Source of the DNA: JASLEW01 sp035544895
Lineage (GTDB): Bacteria; Acidobacteriota; Thermoanaerobaculia; Multivoradales; UBA5704
Length of the DNA stretch: 64,000 nucleotides
Reading direction: 5' to 3'
Assembly: GCA_035544895.1 (NCBI GenBank)
Contig: DASZZM010000094.1
Span: 60,024 to 124,023 of the forward strand
Below are positions 1 to 10,271 of this stretch, piece after piece; the stretch's first letter is position 1; every line of letters begins with the position of its first letter. Under the pieces are notes generated by a model. It did no database searches. It saw only the letters and a list, made by a program, of their open reading frames with translations, and had not been told where the DNA came from. The position numbers and the translations under genes are program-made.

Positions 1-2178
1 CGCGAGCGCTTCGCGCTGCGCGATCCGATCGTCGTTCTGGTCGAAACGTCTCATCCCGACGGGGTGTACAACGCCGCGACCTTGCGCCATCTGGCCCGGC
101 TGACCGGCGCCCTTGCCGGGCTCGACGCTATCGGCTGGGACAATGTGATGAGCCTGGCCACCGAGCATCGCGACCGGGTTTTTCCGGGGACCTTGCGGTT
201 CCGCTCCTTTCTCGATCCCATTCCAGACACTCCCGCGCTGGTCGCCCAGCTCCGCTCGGACGTCGCGGCGGCGGGCATCTTGACCGGCACCCTGGTGTCG
301 GCCGACGGCAAGGCGGCCGCGATCTTCGTCGGCGTGCCGGCCGCTCCGCCCGGCGCTGCCCTGGCCCTCGACCGCGCGGCGCTCTACCGGCGGATCGCGC
401 GCCTGGTCGAGGTCCATCGGGACCCCTCCGACCGGGTGATCGTGGCCGGCGCACCCGTGGCCGAGACGCTTCTCGGCATCCACATCCTCGAGGACCTGAA
501 GCTGCTCGTGCCGGCGACCATCGCCGTGATCACCTTGGTCTTCTGGCGCGGCTGCCGGCGGCTGTGGGGCACCGTGACCGTACTCGTCAAGGTCGCGGCG
601 ACCCTGCTCTGGACCTTCGGCGTCATGGGCTGGCTTGGCGCGCCGGTGTATCTGACGACGGCCGTGCTGCCGGTCATCCTGGTCTCGATCTGTCTCGCCG
701 ACGAGATCCACATCTTCATGCAGTACCAGCGCTATCTGGCCGAGCCAGGGGGCGGCGGCGAGCCTCCAGCGGCGGTGCGCGCGACGATGCGCCTGCTGGC
801 GTTGCCGATCACTCTCGCCTGCCTGGTCACCGCGATCGGCTTTTTCTCCTTTCTCGCTTCCGCGCTCGCTCCGGTGCGCGCCTTCGGCCTGTTCGCCGGG
901 GTGGGGGTGCTCTTCGAGCTCCTCTGGTCGCTAACCGCGGTCCCGGCCACCCTTGCCCTGCTCGGTCCCGCCAGGATGCGGCGGCCGACTCCTTTCGCAC
1001 CGGCTGGCGCCGGGGTCTTCCGGCGCATCGCCGCGCCGCTTCTGCGCCATCGCCGGGCTAGCCTTGCCTTCCTCGCCTTGGTGACGGTGAGCCTGGCCTG
1101 GGGCACGCGGCGGCTCTACGTCCAGGACAGCTGGGTCGACGGCTTCGCCCTGGGCAGCCCTTTCCGCCGTGCCACCGAGGAGGTCAACCGTCAGCTGCTC
1201 GGCACTCATGTCCTGCTCGCCCATCTGCGCTTCTCTCCGCCGCCCGAGCGCATCCCGGAGGCCGGCTCACGCCGCGGGCCGCTGCTCGCTCCCGAGGCTC
1301 TCGAGTCGATCGGAGCTTTCGAGAGCTTTGCCCGCGCGCGCCCGCAGGTGGGGGGCGTCCTCGGTCCCTACAGCCAGCTCACCGCGGTGTCGTATCTGTT
1401 CCTGGCGCGGCGGGAGGGAGCGCGCAGCATCCCCGCCACCCCGCGCCGCGTCGCTCGGCTGCTCGAGGTCTTCGAGCTGGCGCGCGGCGAGCGCCGGCGC
1501 CGCGAGCTGATCGACGACGGTCTCGAGCGTGCGGTCGTCTCCATCTATCTCAAGGACGCGAATTACCGTGATACGGCGGCGCTGATGGGCGCGCTGCGCG
1601 GCTACGAGCGCGCCCGCCTGCTGCCGCGCGGCACTCACCTCGCGTTTGCCGGCGACGTGGCGGTGAGCCAGGCGATGATCCCGGCCATCGTCGATACCCA
1701 GGTGGCCTCGACCGCGCTGGCGCTGCTCGGCTCCTGCCTGGTCCTCTGCCTGCTCTTCCGCTCGCTCTGGCTCGGGATCTGCGCCTTGCTGCCTTCGGCC
1801 GTGGCGGTCGTCTGGGTGCTCGGCGCGATGGGGTGGGGTGGCATCCCGCTCGGTGTGGCCACCTCGATGTTCTGCGCCATCACGCTTGGCGTCGGCGAAG
1901 ACTACGCCATCCACTTCCTCTACCGCATCCGCCAGGCGCGGCAGGCGGGGCGGCCCGATCCGGTGCTTGCGGCCTTCGAGGTTGCCGGTCCGGCGATCGT
2001 CAGCGACACCCTGGCGATCTCGCTCGGCTTCGCCGTGCTGCTGGCCTCGAGCGTGCCGGCCAACGCCCGCCTCGGCCTGGTCATGGCCGTCGCCCTCCTC
2101 GCCTGCTGCACGCTCACCCTGGCGGGCCTCGGTCCCGCCCTCTCCTTCGGGACCGCCGGCGGCCCGGTAGAGGGCTAA
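1..2178 (+). CDS. RND/MMPL-type exporter, 5'-truncated by window edge
   Basis: Inner-membrane transporter of the RND superfamily (MMPL/SSD-type predicted exporters), which move lipids or hydrophobic compounds using the proton gradient. The reading frame is open from base 1, and residues before the GTG at 64 already look like the RND N-terminal periplasmic segment (FALRDPIVVLVET), so the true start lies upstream. The protein has the two-fold RND plan: a first membrane block around residues 160-310 with the charged motif LADEIHIFMQY, a periplasmic loop at about 360-560, and a second block with the matching motif GVGEDYAIHFLYR near residue 630. The paired acidic residues in these motifs are the usual proton-relay position. 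No adaptor (MFP) or outer-membrane channel gene is visible downstream; partners may lie upstream. Substrate unknown. Family call is secure. Confidence 0.88.
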   Translation, partial: RERFALRDPIVVLVETSHPDGVYNAATLRHLARLTGALAGLDAIGWDNVMSLATEHRDRVFPGTLRFRSFLDPIPDTPALVAQLRSDVAAAGILTGTLVSADGKAAAIFVGVPAAPPGAALALDRAALYRRIARLVEVHRDPSDRVIVAGAPVAETLLGIHILEDLKLLVPATIAVITLVFWRGCRRLWGTVTVLVKVAATLLWTFGVMGWLGAPVYLTTAVLPVILVSICLADEIHIFMQYQRYLAEPGGGGEPPAAVRATMRLLALPITLACLVTAIGFFSFLASALAPVRAFGLFAGVGVLFELLWSLTAVPATLALLGPARMRRPTPFAPAGAGVFRRIAAPLLRHRRASLAFLALVTVSLAWGTRRLYVQDSWVDGFALGSPFRRATEEVNRQLLGTHVLLAHLRFSPPPERIPEAGSRRGPLLAPEALESIGAFESFARARPQVGGVLGPYSQLTAVSYLFLARREGARSIPATPRRVARLLEVFELARGERRRRELIDDGLERAVVSIYLKDANYRDTAALMGALRGYERARLLPRGTHLAFAGDVAVSQAMIPAIVDTQVASTALALLGSCLVLCLLFRSLWLGICALLPSAVAVVWVLGAMGWGGIPLGVATSMFCAITLGVGEDYAIHFLYRIRQARQAGRPDPVLAAFEVAGPAIVSDTLAISLGFAVLLASSVPANARLGLVMAVALLACCTLTLAGLGPALSFGTAGGPVEG

Positions 2179-2353
2179 GACGAAACTCCCGTGCAACGAG
2201 AGGGAGGGGGCGTCCCCTTCCCCCCGGCCACCGCCGGGCAGGGACCCGGCGGCTCCGGAAAACTGGGAAGGGGATCCGCGGCGGTTGCGGGGGGCGATCC
2301 GATAGACGCTTTGAGTCGGCCTCGACCGCCACTTCTCAGCGCCGCTTCTTTAC
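2173..2353 (+). repeat. Dispersed hairpin repeat, copy A
   Basis: First copy of an intergenic repeat that begins GGCTAAGACGAAACT, continues through GGGGGCGTCCCCTTCCC and GGTTGCGGGGGGCGATCCGA, and recurs at 7798, 10272, 10441, 34384 and, inverted, 51349. It fills the gap between two convergent genes and supplies the stop region of the exporter. CCCCTTCCC pairs with GGGAAGGGG; in this copy the apex is enlarged by a second palindrome, CCGCCGGG-CAGGGA-CCCGGCGG. It could serve as a bidirectional terminator or be a REP-like mobile element. Seen directly; function is inference. Confidence 0.8.
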
Positions 2354-3280
2354 TTAGGGGCCGCCGAGGCAGGCGCACGCCCGGTCGGGATACTGGACGC
2401 AGGTCCAGATGCAATGCAGATGGTCGCACCCGGTCGAGGGATTGTGGGGATCGGTGCTCGAGGGATCGCAGTGGCACGACTCGTACGGGCAGAGGGGGCT
2501 CGGGCAGCACGGCTGCGGCCCCGGGTCGGTGGGGTAGTCCGTGAACAGCGGCCGGGTCGGCTGGCCCTTGAACACCGCGGGCTCGACGCCCGCCAGGAAG
2601 TTCGAGGACTCCGGCAGGACCGTGTCCGGCCGCCCGTTGCCCCTGGTGTCGATCTTCACACCGCTCTTGTACTGCGGCCTGGTCACGTAGACCCAGGCCG
2701 ACCGGTCGGCGGGGCCGAGATCGATGCGGCGGGTCAGTTCGCGGCGGGCGCTCTTGTCGCCCGACACCGGCGTGAACACCGCCCGGACGTTCAAGGCCAG
2801 CGGCGCCGAGTAGGTGCCGCCCAGGGCCTCGGCCCGGAAGATGCGCATCGTGGTCGTGGGCTGCTCGCCGGCCAGGCTGACCGCCACGTCGTACTTGCCG
2901 CAGCTGGTCTCGATCGGTTTGGTGCTCGCCAGCGACAGCGCCATCAGCTGGATACGGGTCGTCGCCTCCCCTTTGTCGTTGAAGACGGCGTCGTCGAGCC
3001 GGCGCACCACCGTGTCGATGTCGCCGAGGCTCCTGGCGGGCTCGGTCGCCAGGGGCACGCCCCGGAAGACGATCGTGCCGGTGAAGGGTTGCGAGCCCTC
3101 GCAGAAGAACCCCGCCGGAATGGGCTCGTTGCCGAAGCTCGTCTTGGCCGAGCCGGCAACAGTCATCCACAGATCGACTCCCTTGTGAACGGGCTCCGCC
3201 GCGAAGACGGCGCCGCCGGCGATCAAGGCCGCGAGCACGGCCACTCCAGCTACACAGATCGACCTTCTCCTCGTCCTCAT
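2354..3280 (-). CDS. Secreted protein with Cys-rich C-terminal tail, unknown function
   Basis: Not recognised as a named family. The ATG at 3280 is chosen because GGAAAGGAGC lies just upstream and because it yields a clear Sec signal peptide (MRTRRRS, then a hydrophobic stretch ending GGAVFAAEP). The mature part (about 280 residues) looks beta-rich with no catalytic motif. The last 50 residues hold about ten cysteines in CC, CPYESCHC and CACLGGP patterns, suggesting disulphides or metal binding outside the cytoplasm. It is downstream of, and on the same strand as, the porin/permease pair but 315 bp away, so it probably has its own promoter. A short inverted repeat (CACACCCT/AGAGTGTG, 3329-3350) lies in its upstream region and could be an operator. 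Confidence 0.75.
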   Translation of the reverse strand: MRTRRRSICVAGVAVLAALIAGGAVFAAEPVHKGVDLWMTVAGSAKTSFGNEPIPAGFFCEGSQPFTGTIVFRGVPLATEPARSLGDIDTVVRRLDDAVFNDKGEATTRIQLMALSLASTKPIETSCGKYDVAVSLAGEQPTTTMRIFRAEALGGTYSAPLALNVRAVFTPVSGDKSARRELTRRIDLGPADRSAWVYVTRPQYKSGVKIDTRGNGRPDTVLPESSNFLAGVEPAVFKGQPTRPLFTDYPTDPGPQPCCPSPLCPYESCHCDPSSTDPHNPSTGCDHLHCIWTCVQYPDRACACLGGP

Positions 3281-3539
3281 CTCTCGGCTCCTTTCCGTGG
3301 GGTCTTGGGCCCCGATGGAATCGCGATCCACACCCTGAAAAAAGAGTGTGCCGCGGAGAAGAACCCGGGAGACGCAGCAGGCCGCGCGCGGCGGCGATGG
3401 GAGGCGACGCGGCCTGGAGGGAGGCGAGACGCCGGCGCGGCGGCGAGAGTGCCGGCTGGGAGGTGGGCGAGAGCGCCGGCGCCTGGCGGCGGGGGGCCCC
3501 CTTACCCGGCGGCGCGACTGACGGCCCGGCGCGAGCGGT

Positions 3540-3568
3540 GTGCCGGGCAAGGCTGCCCTGCCCGGCAC
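3540..3568 (-). terminator. Hairpin downstream of porin, possible terminator
   Basis: A perfect 10-bp inverted repeat (GTGCCGGGCA/TGCCCGGCAC, 9-nt loop) sits 28 bp past the porin stop codon. There is no U-tract, so intrinsic termination is uncertain. The rest of the 315-bp gap at 3281-3595 is GC-rich low-complexity sequence with no gene that I can support. Confidence 0.4.
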
Positions 3569-3595
3569 TCCCGCGGTGCGCCTGCGGCCCGCGGC

Positions 3596-4684
3596 CTAGT
3601 TGTAGAAGGCCTGGATCTGGATGGTGAACTCGTTCGTCTTCTTGACGCCGTTGTTGGGCTCGATGCGGTACCACCGGCCGCTGAGCTTCATGTTCTGACC
3701 GGAGATGTAGTAGTTGGCCCCAGCGGTGTACCACTTGATGTTCTTCGACTTGTTGATGGTGTCGGTGTGCTTCCTGTCCTCGTAGGCCACGAAGGGCTGA
3801 AACTTGGCCGCCGCAATGTAGAAGGCCAGCTCGCCCAGGTAGTCATTCTGCTTCGGGATGGAAGGCAGGAACGTTCCACCCTCGTAGTGCACCCACTGCG
3901 CCTGGCCGGCGAGCTCGTTGCCCGGGCCTACCGGAAGGTTGGCGAAGAAGTCGCCGCTGTAGGCCTTGTAGGTGTTCTGCGTGTCGTAACCGCCGCTGAT
4001 GTTGACGATCTTCTTCTTGCCCAGGTTGGTCCCCACGTACACGTACCCCCTCTCCAGCTCGGCGAAGTTGTACTGCAGCCAGCCGGAGGTGCGGAAGGCG
4101 TTTCGCGCGCCCGGCAGCCTGATCCCTTGTGTGGCCGCCGCCCGGTATTCCAGCCGGCCCTTGTCGATCAGGTATCCCTTGAGGTAAAAGCCGGTGTCGC
4201 GCAGGTTGCTCGCCTGCGTCGGGCCGCTGAACACCGTCGAGGTCGGGCTGATGTCGAACGTCATGAAGCTATTCGTCGACTGCAGGCCGTTGCGGCTGAG
4301 CGGGATGAGGAACAAGCCGCCGCCCAGGGCGAAGGCGTCGTTGAGCTTCCACTCCAGCCAGGCGTCCTGCAGGATGAAGCCCGTGCCGAGCGCCTTGGGT
4401 GCCTTGCCGTAGTTCGGGTTGTCGGTCTGGAAGAAAAACGTCACGCCGGGGGCCATCTGTCCGGAGAGCTGGAACCGCGCCCGTCTCAGATAGAGGTTCT
4501 GCGCATAGCCCGAGGTCACGGGGTCCTGGTTCCAGTCGGCCCAGGCCTGGAGCTGCAGGCCGATCCTGAAGAAAACCGTTTCGTTGACCTTGACAATCGC
4601 CTGGGCGTGGGCGGCGGCGGGAAGGAAGACCGCCGCCAGGGTGAGCACTGCAACGAGGATGCGTCCGATCGAGTGTCGCGTCAT
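3596..4684 (-). CDS. Outer-membrane porin (OprP/OprO-like)
   Basis: Predicted outer-membrane beta-barrel porin of 362 residues, within the usual 350-420 range of phosphate-selective-type porins. ATG at 4684 follows AAAGGGAGACC, and the protein opens with a signal peptide ending AAAHAQA. The mature protein starts with a FFRIGLQLQAWADW strand, contains the typical LRRARFQLSG and FFQTDNPNYG segments, and ends in the barrel-closing aromatic C-terminus IQAFYN. An alternative ATG 18 nt upstream has a weaker ribosome site. The gene lies 56 bp behind the L-lactate permease on the same strand, so the two are probably cotranscribed: porin for outer-membrane entry and permease for the inner membrane. 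The substrate is therefore inferred to be lactate or a related carboxylate, not phosphate. Confidence 0.82.
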   Translation of the reverse strand: MTRHSIGRILVAVLTLAAVFLPAAAHAQAIVKVNETVFFRIGLQLQAWADWNQDPVTSGYAQNLYLRRARFQLSGQMAPGVTFFFQTDNPNYGKAPKALGTGFILQDAWLEWKLNDAFALGGGLFLIPLSRNGLQSTNSFMTFDISPTSTVFSGPTQASNLRDTGFYLKGYLIDKGRLEYRAAATQGIRLPGARNAFRTSGWLQYNFAELERGYVYVGTNLGKKKIVNISGGYDTQNTYKAYSGDFFANLPVGPGNELAGQAQWVHYEGGTFLPSIPKQNDYLGELAFYIAAAKFQPFVAYEDRKHTDTINKSKNIKWYTAGANYYISGQNMKLSGRWYRIEPNNGVKKTNEFTIQIQAFYN

Positions 4685-4740
4685 TTCTGGTCTCCCTTTC
4701 ATTGCTGTCTCTTCGGCCGAGGGCCGGAATCTCAAACAGG

Positions 4741-6438
<1,698 letters not shown>

Positions 6439-6631
6439 CGTTCCCTCCTCCGCGTAAGGTCCGGACAGCTGCAATGCACCCGCTGCTACTGCTGCTCGAC
6501 CGGCGCCGCCCGCGTGAGGGGAGGAGTTGCCCGCCCCGCCGCGCGGCGCCAAGGGAGGCCCGGCCATACCGGGTCTCGCGCTTCGGAGACACCAACCTTC
6601 GGCGAATAACCGGTGGAGAATACCACAATCT

Positions 6632-6660
6632 TTGACACCGGTGCGGCGGGAAGATGGCAT
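6632..6660 (+). promoter_or_regulatory. Candidate sigma-70 promoter
   Basis: A perfect -35 box TTGACA (6632-6637) is followed after 17 bp by TGGCAT (6655-6660), a moderate -10 box, 53 bp before the ATG of the glycine-zipper lipoprotein. It lies in the 274-bp divergent region between lctP and that gene. The lctP promoter on the other strand could not be assigned. Confidence 0.4.
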
Positions 6661-6712
6661 CTTCTTTGCTCAGATCTGGCATGAATGGACTGAAAGGCAG
6701 GAGGCCCATACC

Positions 6713-7768
6713 ATGCAGACCCACCTCGTTCGCCGTTTCTCGATCGCCCTGCTGTGCGCCGCCGGGTTGCTGGCCGCCGCCTGCAACCGCGCCGGCACGC
6801 AGCCGCAAGCGGGCCAGGCGGCGCCGGGCAGCCCGGCGACCACCCAGCAGGCCCAGAACGCGCCCGGACAGCCGAACGGGCAGGACCCGGCCGCTCAGGC
6901 CGCCGGCGGCCAGGGCAATGAGCTCAGGCCCGGGCCGCAGTCCTTCTCGGTGCCTCCCCCGGCAGGGCCGGCCCCGGGCGCACAGGACCTTGCCCCGCGG
7001 GCGCGCCAGTACATGGAAGGCCAGCCGGGCGCAACCCCGGAGCCGCAAGCCCAGGCGTCGCCGCCGCAGCAGGCTCAGGCCTTGCCGCCGCAGCAGGCGG
7101 CCGTCGCGCCGGGTCCCTACGCGCCGGATCCCTACGCGCCGGGCAGGAGCGCCGCCTATCCGCGCCGGGCGCTGCCGGACCAGGCCGGCGTGGTGCCGGT
7201 CGCAGTTCCGGCCGGCACGCACTTTGCCGTCGAGCTCGGCACCCGCCTGGGCAGCAACTCGAGCTGGCCGGGCGAGAGGTTCCGGGCCCGCGTCGTGAGT
7301 CCCGTCCGCGTGCAAGGCATGGTCGCCATCCCGCGCGGGTCCGAGGTGGTGGGCGTGGTCACCGAGGCCCAGTCGCCGCGCCGCCTGGGAGGCCGAGCGG
7401 TCCTCGGCCTGCGCTTCACCGACCTCGTGCTCCCCTCTGGCGCGACCGTGCCCATCGGCGCTTCTTTCGTCGAGGCGGGGAGCAGCCGGACGGGGCGGAA
7501 CGCGGCCATCATCGGCGGCTCGGCGGTCGGCGGCGCGGTCATCGGCCACCACGTCAGCGGCAACCGCTCCGGCGGGACGATCGTCGGGGGTCTCCTCGGT
7601 GCGGCGCTGGGCACCGCCATCGCGGCTCATCACCCAGGCCAGCCCATCGTGCTGCCGCGCGGCTCGGTAGTCCGGCTGCGGCTCAACCGGCCGGTCGAGC
7701 TCGAGGTCCCCGAGAGTTACGCCAGGGTGAGCCCCCCGCGCTACCCTCGCCTGCGCAGCGGCGGCTGA
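6713..7768 (+). CDS. Gln/Pro-rich lipoprotein with glycine-zipper C-terminal domain
   Basis: Predicted envelope lipoprotein of 351 residues. ATG at 6713 is preceded by GGCAGGAGGCCC. The N-terminus is a signal sequence ending LLAAACNRAG, a relaxed lipobox with Cys about residue 23. Residues 25-160 are low-complexity Gln/Pro/Ala, probably an extended linker. Residues 165-270 form a folded domain (VPAGTHFAVELGT, IPRGSEVVGVVTEA) resembling the beta-rich TrbI/VirB10-like domain. This is interrupted by a glycine-rich stretch (AAIIGGSAVGGAVIGHH and GGLLGAALGTAIAAHH) of the glycine-zipper kind, which can insert in or span membranes. A final PRGSVVRLRLNRPVELEVP strand completes the fold. Similar proteins are common in Acidobacteriota; function not established. 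Confidence 0.75.
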   Translation: MQTHLVRRFSIALLCAAGLLAAACNRAGTQPQAGQAAPGSPATTQQAQNAPGQPNGQDPAAQAAGGQGNELRPGPQSFSVPPPAGPAPGAQDLAPRARQYMEGQPGATPEPQAQASPPQQAQALPPQQAAVAPGPYAPDPYAPGRSAAYPRRALPDQAGVVPVAVPAGTHFAVELGTRLGSNSSWPGERFRARVVSPVRVQGMVAIPRGSEVVGVVTEAQSPRRLGGRAVLGLRFTDLVLPSGATVPIGASFVEAGSSRTGRNAAIIGGSAVGGAVIGHHVSGNRSGGTIVGGLLGAALGTAIAAHHPGQPIVLPRGSVVRLRLNRPVELEVPESYARVSPPRYPRLRSGG

Positions 7769-7797
7769 TCGCTCCGCCACCGTCGGCCATCAACGAC

Positions 7798-7935
7798 CAA
7801 ACTCTTTCTGCCTTGAGGGGGTGGGGGCGTCCCCTTTCCCCCCGGAGGGGTGGGAAGGGGATCGAGGGGTTGCGGGGGGAGATCCAATAGATGCTTTGAG
7901 TAGCCCAACACCGCCACGCCGCAGTGCTGTCCGAT
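7798..7935 (+). repeat. Dispersed hairpin repeat, copy B
   Basis: Diverged copy between two same-strand genes. It keeps GGGGGCGTCCCC, the simple apex CCCCGGAGGGG, GGGAAGGGGATCGAGGGG, TTGCGGGGGG and a TTTGAGTAG tail like that of copy E. The nested palindrome of copies A, D and F is absent. Confidence 0.75.
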
Positions 7936-7982
7936 GTCACGGACGGGAATTCATCGCCGCGGCGCACGGGTTGACCGGAAAG

Positions 7983-9260
7983 ATGTTGAGCTCGTGGGCG
8001 ATCGGGTCCTGGAGTCTGCTCCTTGCCCTCGGGTGCTGCACGGCGTGCGCAAGCCGGGGAGCCCCTGGGGCCTTCGCGCCGCCGGCGCCAGAGGGTCGGG
8101 CTTCGGGCCAGCCTTCCGGGCCATCCGGTCAACCGCCGGCCGGGCCCGCGGCGTCGCCCGGATTCAGAGAGCTGGTCGATCGCGCGCGGCGGCAGTTCGC
8201 GCTGCCGGCGCTGGCCGCGGCGCTGGTCAGGGGCGGGGAGATCGCCGAGCAGGACGTCGAAGGAGTGCGCGAGGCCGGCAGGGAGGAGCGGGCGAGCCTC
8301 GGCGACGCCTTCCACATCGGCTCGTGTGTCAAGCCGATGACCGCGGACCTGGTCGCCGAGCTGGTCGAGCAGGGCAAGCTTGCCTGGGACCGCCGGCTGG
8401 CCGATCTCTTGCCCGACCTGGCGGCGGCGATGCGGCCGGAGTACCGCGCCGTCACTGTCGCCCAGCTCCTCTCGCACCACGCCGGCATCCAACCCTACAC
8501 CGACATCGACGAGGCGGAGCTGCACCGTCTCGCGGCCCTGCCGGGCTCCCCGACCGAGCAACGCCGGGCCTTCGTGGCCGAGGCCCTGCGCGCGCCGCCG
8601 GTCGCCCCGGCGGGCGCCGAGCAGCATTACTCCAACGCCGGTTACGTCATCGCCGGTTACCTGGCCGAGCGCGCCGCCGGCGTCCCGTGGGAGTCGCTGC
8701 TGCGCTCGCGCCTGCTCGACCCGCTGGGGATGAGCACCTGCCACCTGGGTCCTCCCGCCGCCCCCGGCCGTGCCGGCCAGCCGCGCGGACATCACGCCGG
8801 CGACCAGGGGCTGGTAGTCGAGCCCTTGGGCGGCGACGGCATCCCTCCAGCCTTTGCGCCGGCTGGCGACCTGTCCTGCTCGATCGCGGACCTGGCGCGC
8901 TTCGCCGCCTTTCACCTGGCGGGCCTCCAGGGCAAGAGCACGCTGCTGAGCCGCGCCACCGTGCTGCGCCTGCATACCCCGGTCGAAGGCGGCCGCACCG
9001 GGAGCGGTCTGGGCTGGGGCATCAACGACTCGCAGTTCGGCGGCCTGGTCTCCGGCATCCTGGGGAGCGCCGGTGCCTTTACCGCCCTGCTCCTCGTCTC
9101 GCCGGAAAAAGGCCTCGCGGTCGCCGTCGCCACCAACGTCGGCGAAGATGGGCCCGGCCGGCCCGGCGTGATCGCGGCCGCGAAGCTGATCTTCGAGCGC
9201 GAGTCCGCACCGCCCGCCCGGTCCCCCGCGACGACCGCCGCGCGCACCCGCCTCGACTAA
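7983..9260 (+). CDS. Serine hydrolase, beta-lactamase/class C fold lipoprotein
   Basis: Penicillin-binding-protein-like serine hydrolase (Pfam beta-lactamase type), predicted to be exported. ATG at 7983 gives a signal peptide with LLLALGC followed by CTAC, consistent with a lipoprotein; the ribosome site is weak. The nucleophile motif S-x-x-K is present as SCVK (Ser114, Lys117) and the second motif as YSN (Tyr216-Ser217-Asn218). The third motif, usually H-x-G or K-T-G, is SAG in the expected context (ILGSAGAFTALLL), so one substrate-binding residue is changed. Length 425. Likely an esterase, peptidase or D-amino-acid hydrolase rather than a resistance enzyme. It converges on the caspase-like gene with a 15-bp gap. 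Confidence 0.82.
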   Translation: MLSSWAIGSWSLLLALGCCTACASRGAPGAFAPPAPEGRASGQPSGPSGQPPAGPAASPGFRELVDRARRQFALPALAAALVRGGEIAEQDVEGVREAGREERASLGDAFHIGSCVKPMTADLVAELVEQGKLAWDRRLADLLPDLAAAMRPEYRAVTVAQLLSHHAGIQPYTDIDEAELHRLAALPGSPTEQRRAFVAEALRAPPVAPAGAEQHYSNAGYVIAGYLAERAAGVPWESLLRSRLLDPLGMSTCHLGPPAAPGRAGQPRGHHAGDQGLVVEPLGGDGIPPAFAPAGDLSCSIADLARFAAFHLAGLQGKSTLLSRATVLRLHTPVEGGRTGSGLGWGINDSQFGGLVSGILGSAGAFTALLLVSPEKGLAVAVATNVGEDGPGRPGVIAAAKLIFERESAPPARSPATTAARTRLD

Positions 9261-9275
9261 AGGCGAAACTTCGCC

Positions 9276-10151
9276 CTAGCCGGGTGGCAGAGAAAAAGAG
9301 TTCTCGTGCCCCTTGCAACGGCCGCTCGCCGCGTATTGCGGAGCGGCGGTGGGCTCGCCCTTGGCAAGGTTCGCCGCGCCGGCGCGGAATGCCTCCTCGA
9401 CAGAAGCGTTCCGGCTGGCGCCGGCCGCGCCGCCGGTATCCTGCCCGCCGACGGCGGTGTCCCAAAGCGTGCGGACGAAGGGCTCGCAGCGGATCTGGTG
9501 GCGCTCGTCGGCGCTCGACACCGCGACCACGTCGCGTCCGACGCCGGCGACGGCGCTGACGAAGCCGCCCGAGTAGCACTGGTCGGCGATCAGGATCAGG
9601 CGGGCAAAAGGCAGCTCACCCAGGGAGTTGGCGAAAGCCGGCGCGGTGACGTGCCCTCCTTGCAGCGAGACGATCGAGCGGCCGAAGGCGCGGGTGCCAT
9701 CGCCGGTCAGGTAGACGAGCAGCAGGTCGCGCTGCCGCAGCGCGGACTTGAGATAGCGCAGGGCCTCGGCGAGGCCCTGCCGGCTGGCCGGCCCGCGGCG
9801 GACCGCGGCAGGAAGCTCGAGCTCTTGCGAGCTGGCATGGGCGATCACCAGGATGTTCTCCGCGCGGTAGCCGAGATGCTCGAGGGCGGCCACGGCAAGC
9901 TTGACGTTGAGGTTGTGAGTGAAGGAGTCGTCATTGTTGACGATCAAGGCAAACTGCGCCGCCTCCTCCGGGCGGGGCGTGGGCTGCTGGGCCGCGAGCG
10001 AGACGCAGGCGGCGGCCGACAGCAGTGTGAGCGTCGCGGCGCGCCAGAAGCTCGACGGAGCGGCGACCGCCGGGGAGGGCGCCGGCGCGGCTGCTTGCGG
10101 GTCCAAGGCAGATCCTTTCGAGGAGCCGAGACCGCAACCCCCCGCAGGCAT
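9276..10151 (-). CDS. Caspase/C13-like peptidase homologue, catalytic His changed
   Basis: Clan CD (caspase/legumain C13) domain protein with an N-terminal membrane anchor or signal segment (residues 36-53). The fold markers are there: ALIVNNDDSFTHNLNV, then DLLLVYLTGDGT, then LILIADQCYSGGF with the nucleophile Cys192. In active C13-like enzymes the second motif ends in His-Gly; here the residue before the Gly is Asp151. The protein may therefore be a pseudoenzyme or use another general base. The ATG at 10151 lacks a clear Shine-Dalgarno, so a shorter product is possible. It abuts the serine hydrolase convergently and is followed upstream by two repeat copies. Confidence 0.72.
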   Translation of the reverse strand: MPAGGCGLGSSKGSALDPQAAAPAPSPAVAAPSSFWRAATLTLLSAAACVSLAAQQPTPRPEEAAQFALIVNNDDSFTHNLNVKLAVAALEHLGYRAENILVIAHASSQELELPAAVRRGPASRQGLAEALRYLKSALRQRDLLLVYLTGDGTRAFGRSIVSLQGGHVTAPAFANSLGELPFARLILIADQCYSGGFVSAVAGVGRDVVAVSSADERHQIRCEPFVRTLWDTAVGGQDTGGAAGASRNASVEEAFRAGAANLAKGEPTAAPQYAASGRCKGHENSFSLPPG

Positions 10152-10271
10152 CGTAGGTCGCCGCTGGCCGTGCGCCTGTCAGCCTCGGCCCCGACCTCGT
10201 GTCAGACATTCGCCGACAACCTCGTAGTGAAACGGCGACAGCCGGCAGCCGCCCTCAGGCAGGCGGCGGTC

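Noticed and set aside
2175..3734. 519-codon antisense frame covering the secreted Cys-tail gene and copy A
   Set aside because: Low-complexity Arg/Pro/Gly shadow of high-GC DNA; the other minus-strand frame has a signal peptide and ribosome site.
6520..6600. GC-rich stretch upstream of the glycine-zipper gene as another hairpin-repeat copy
   Set aside because: It shares only GGGAGG-like composition and a short CCCGGCC...CCGGG pairing, without the CGAAACT or GCGTCCCC cores of the family.
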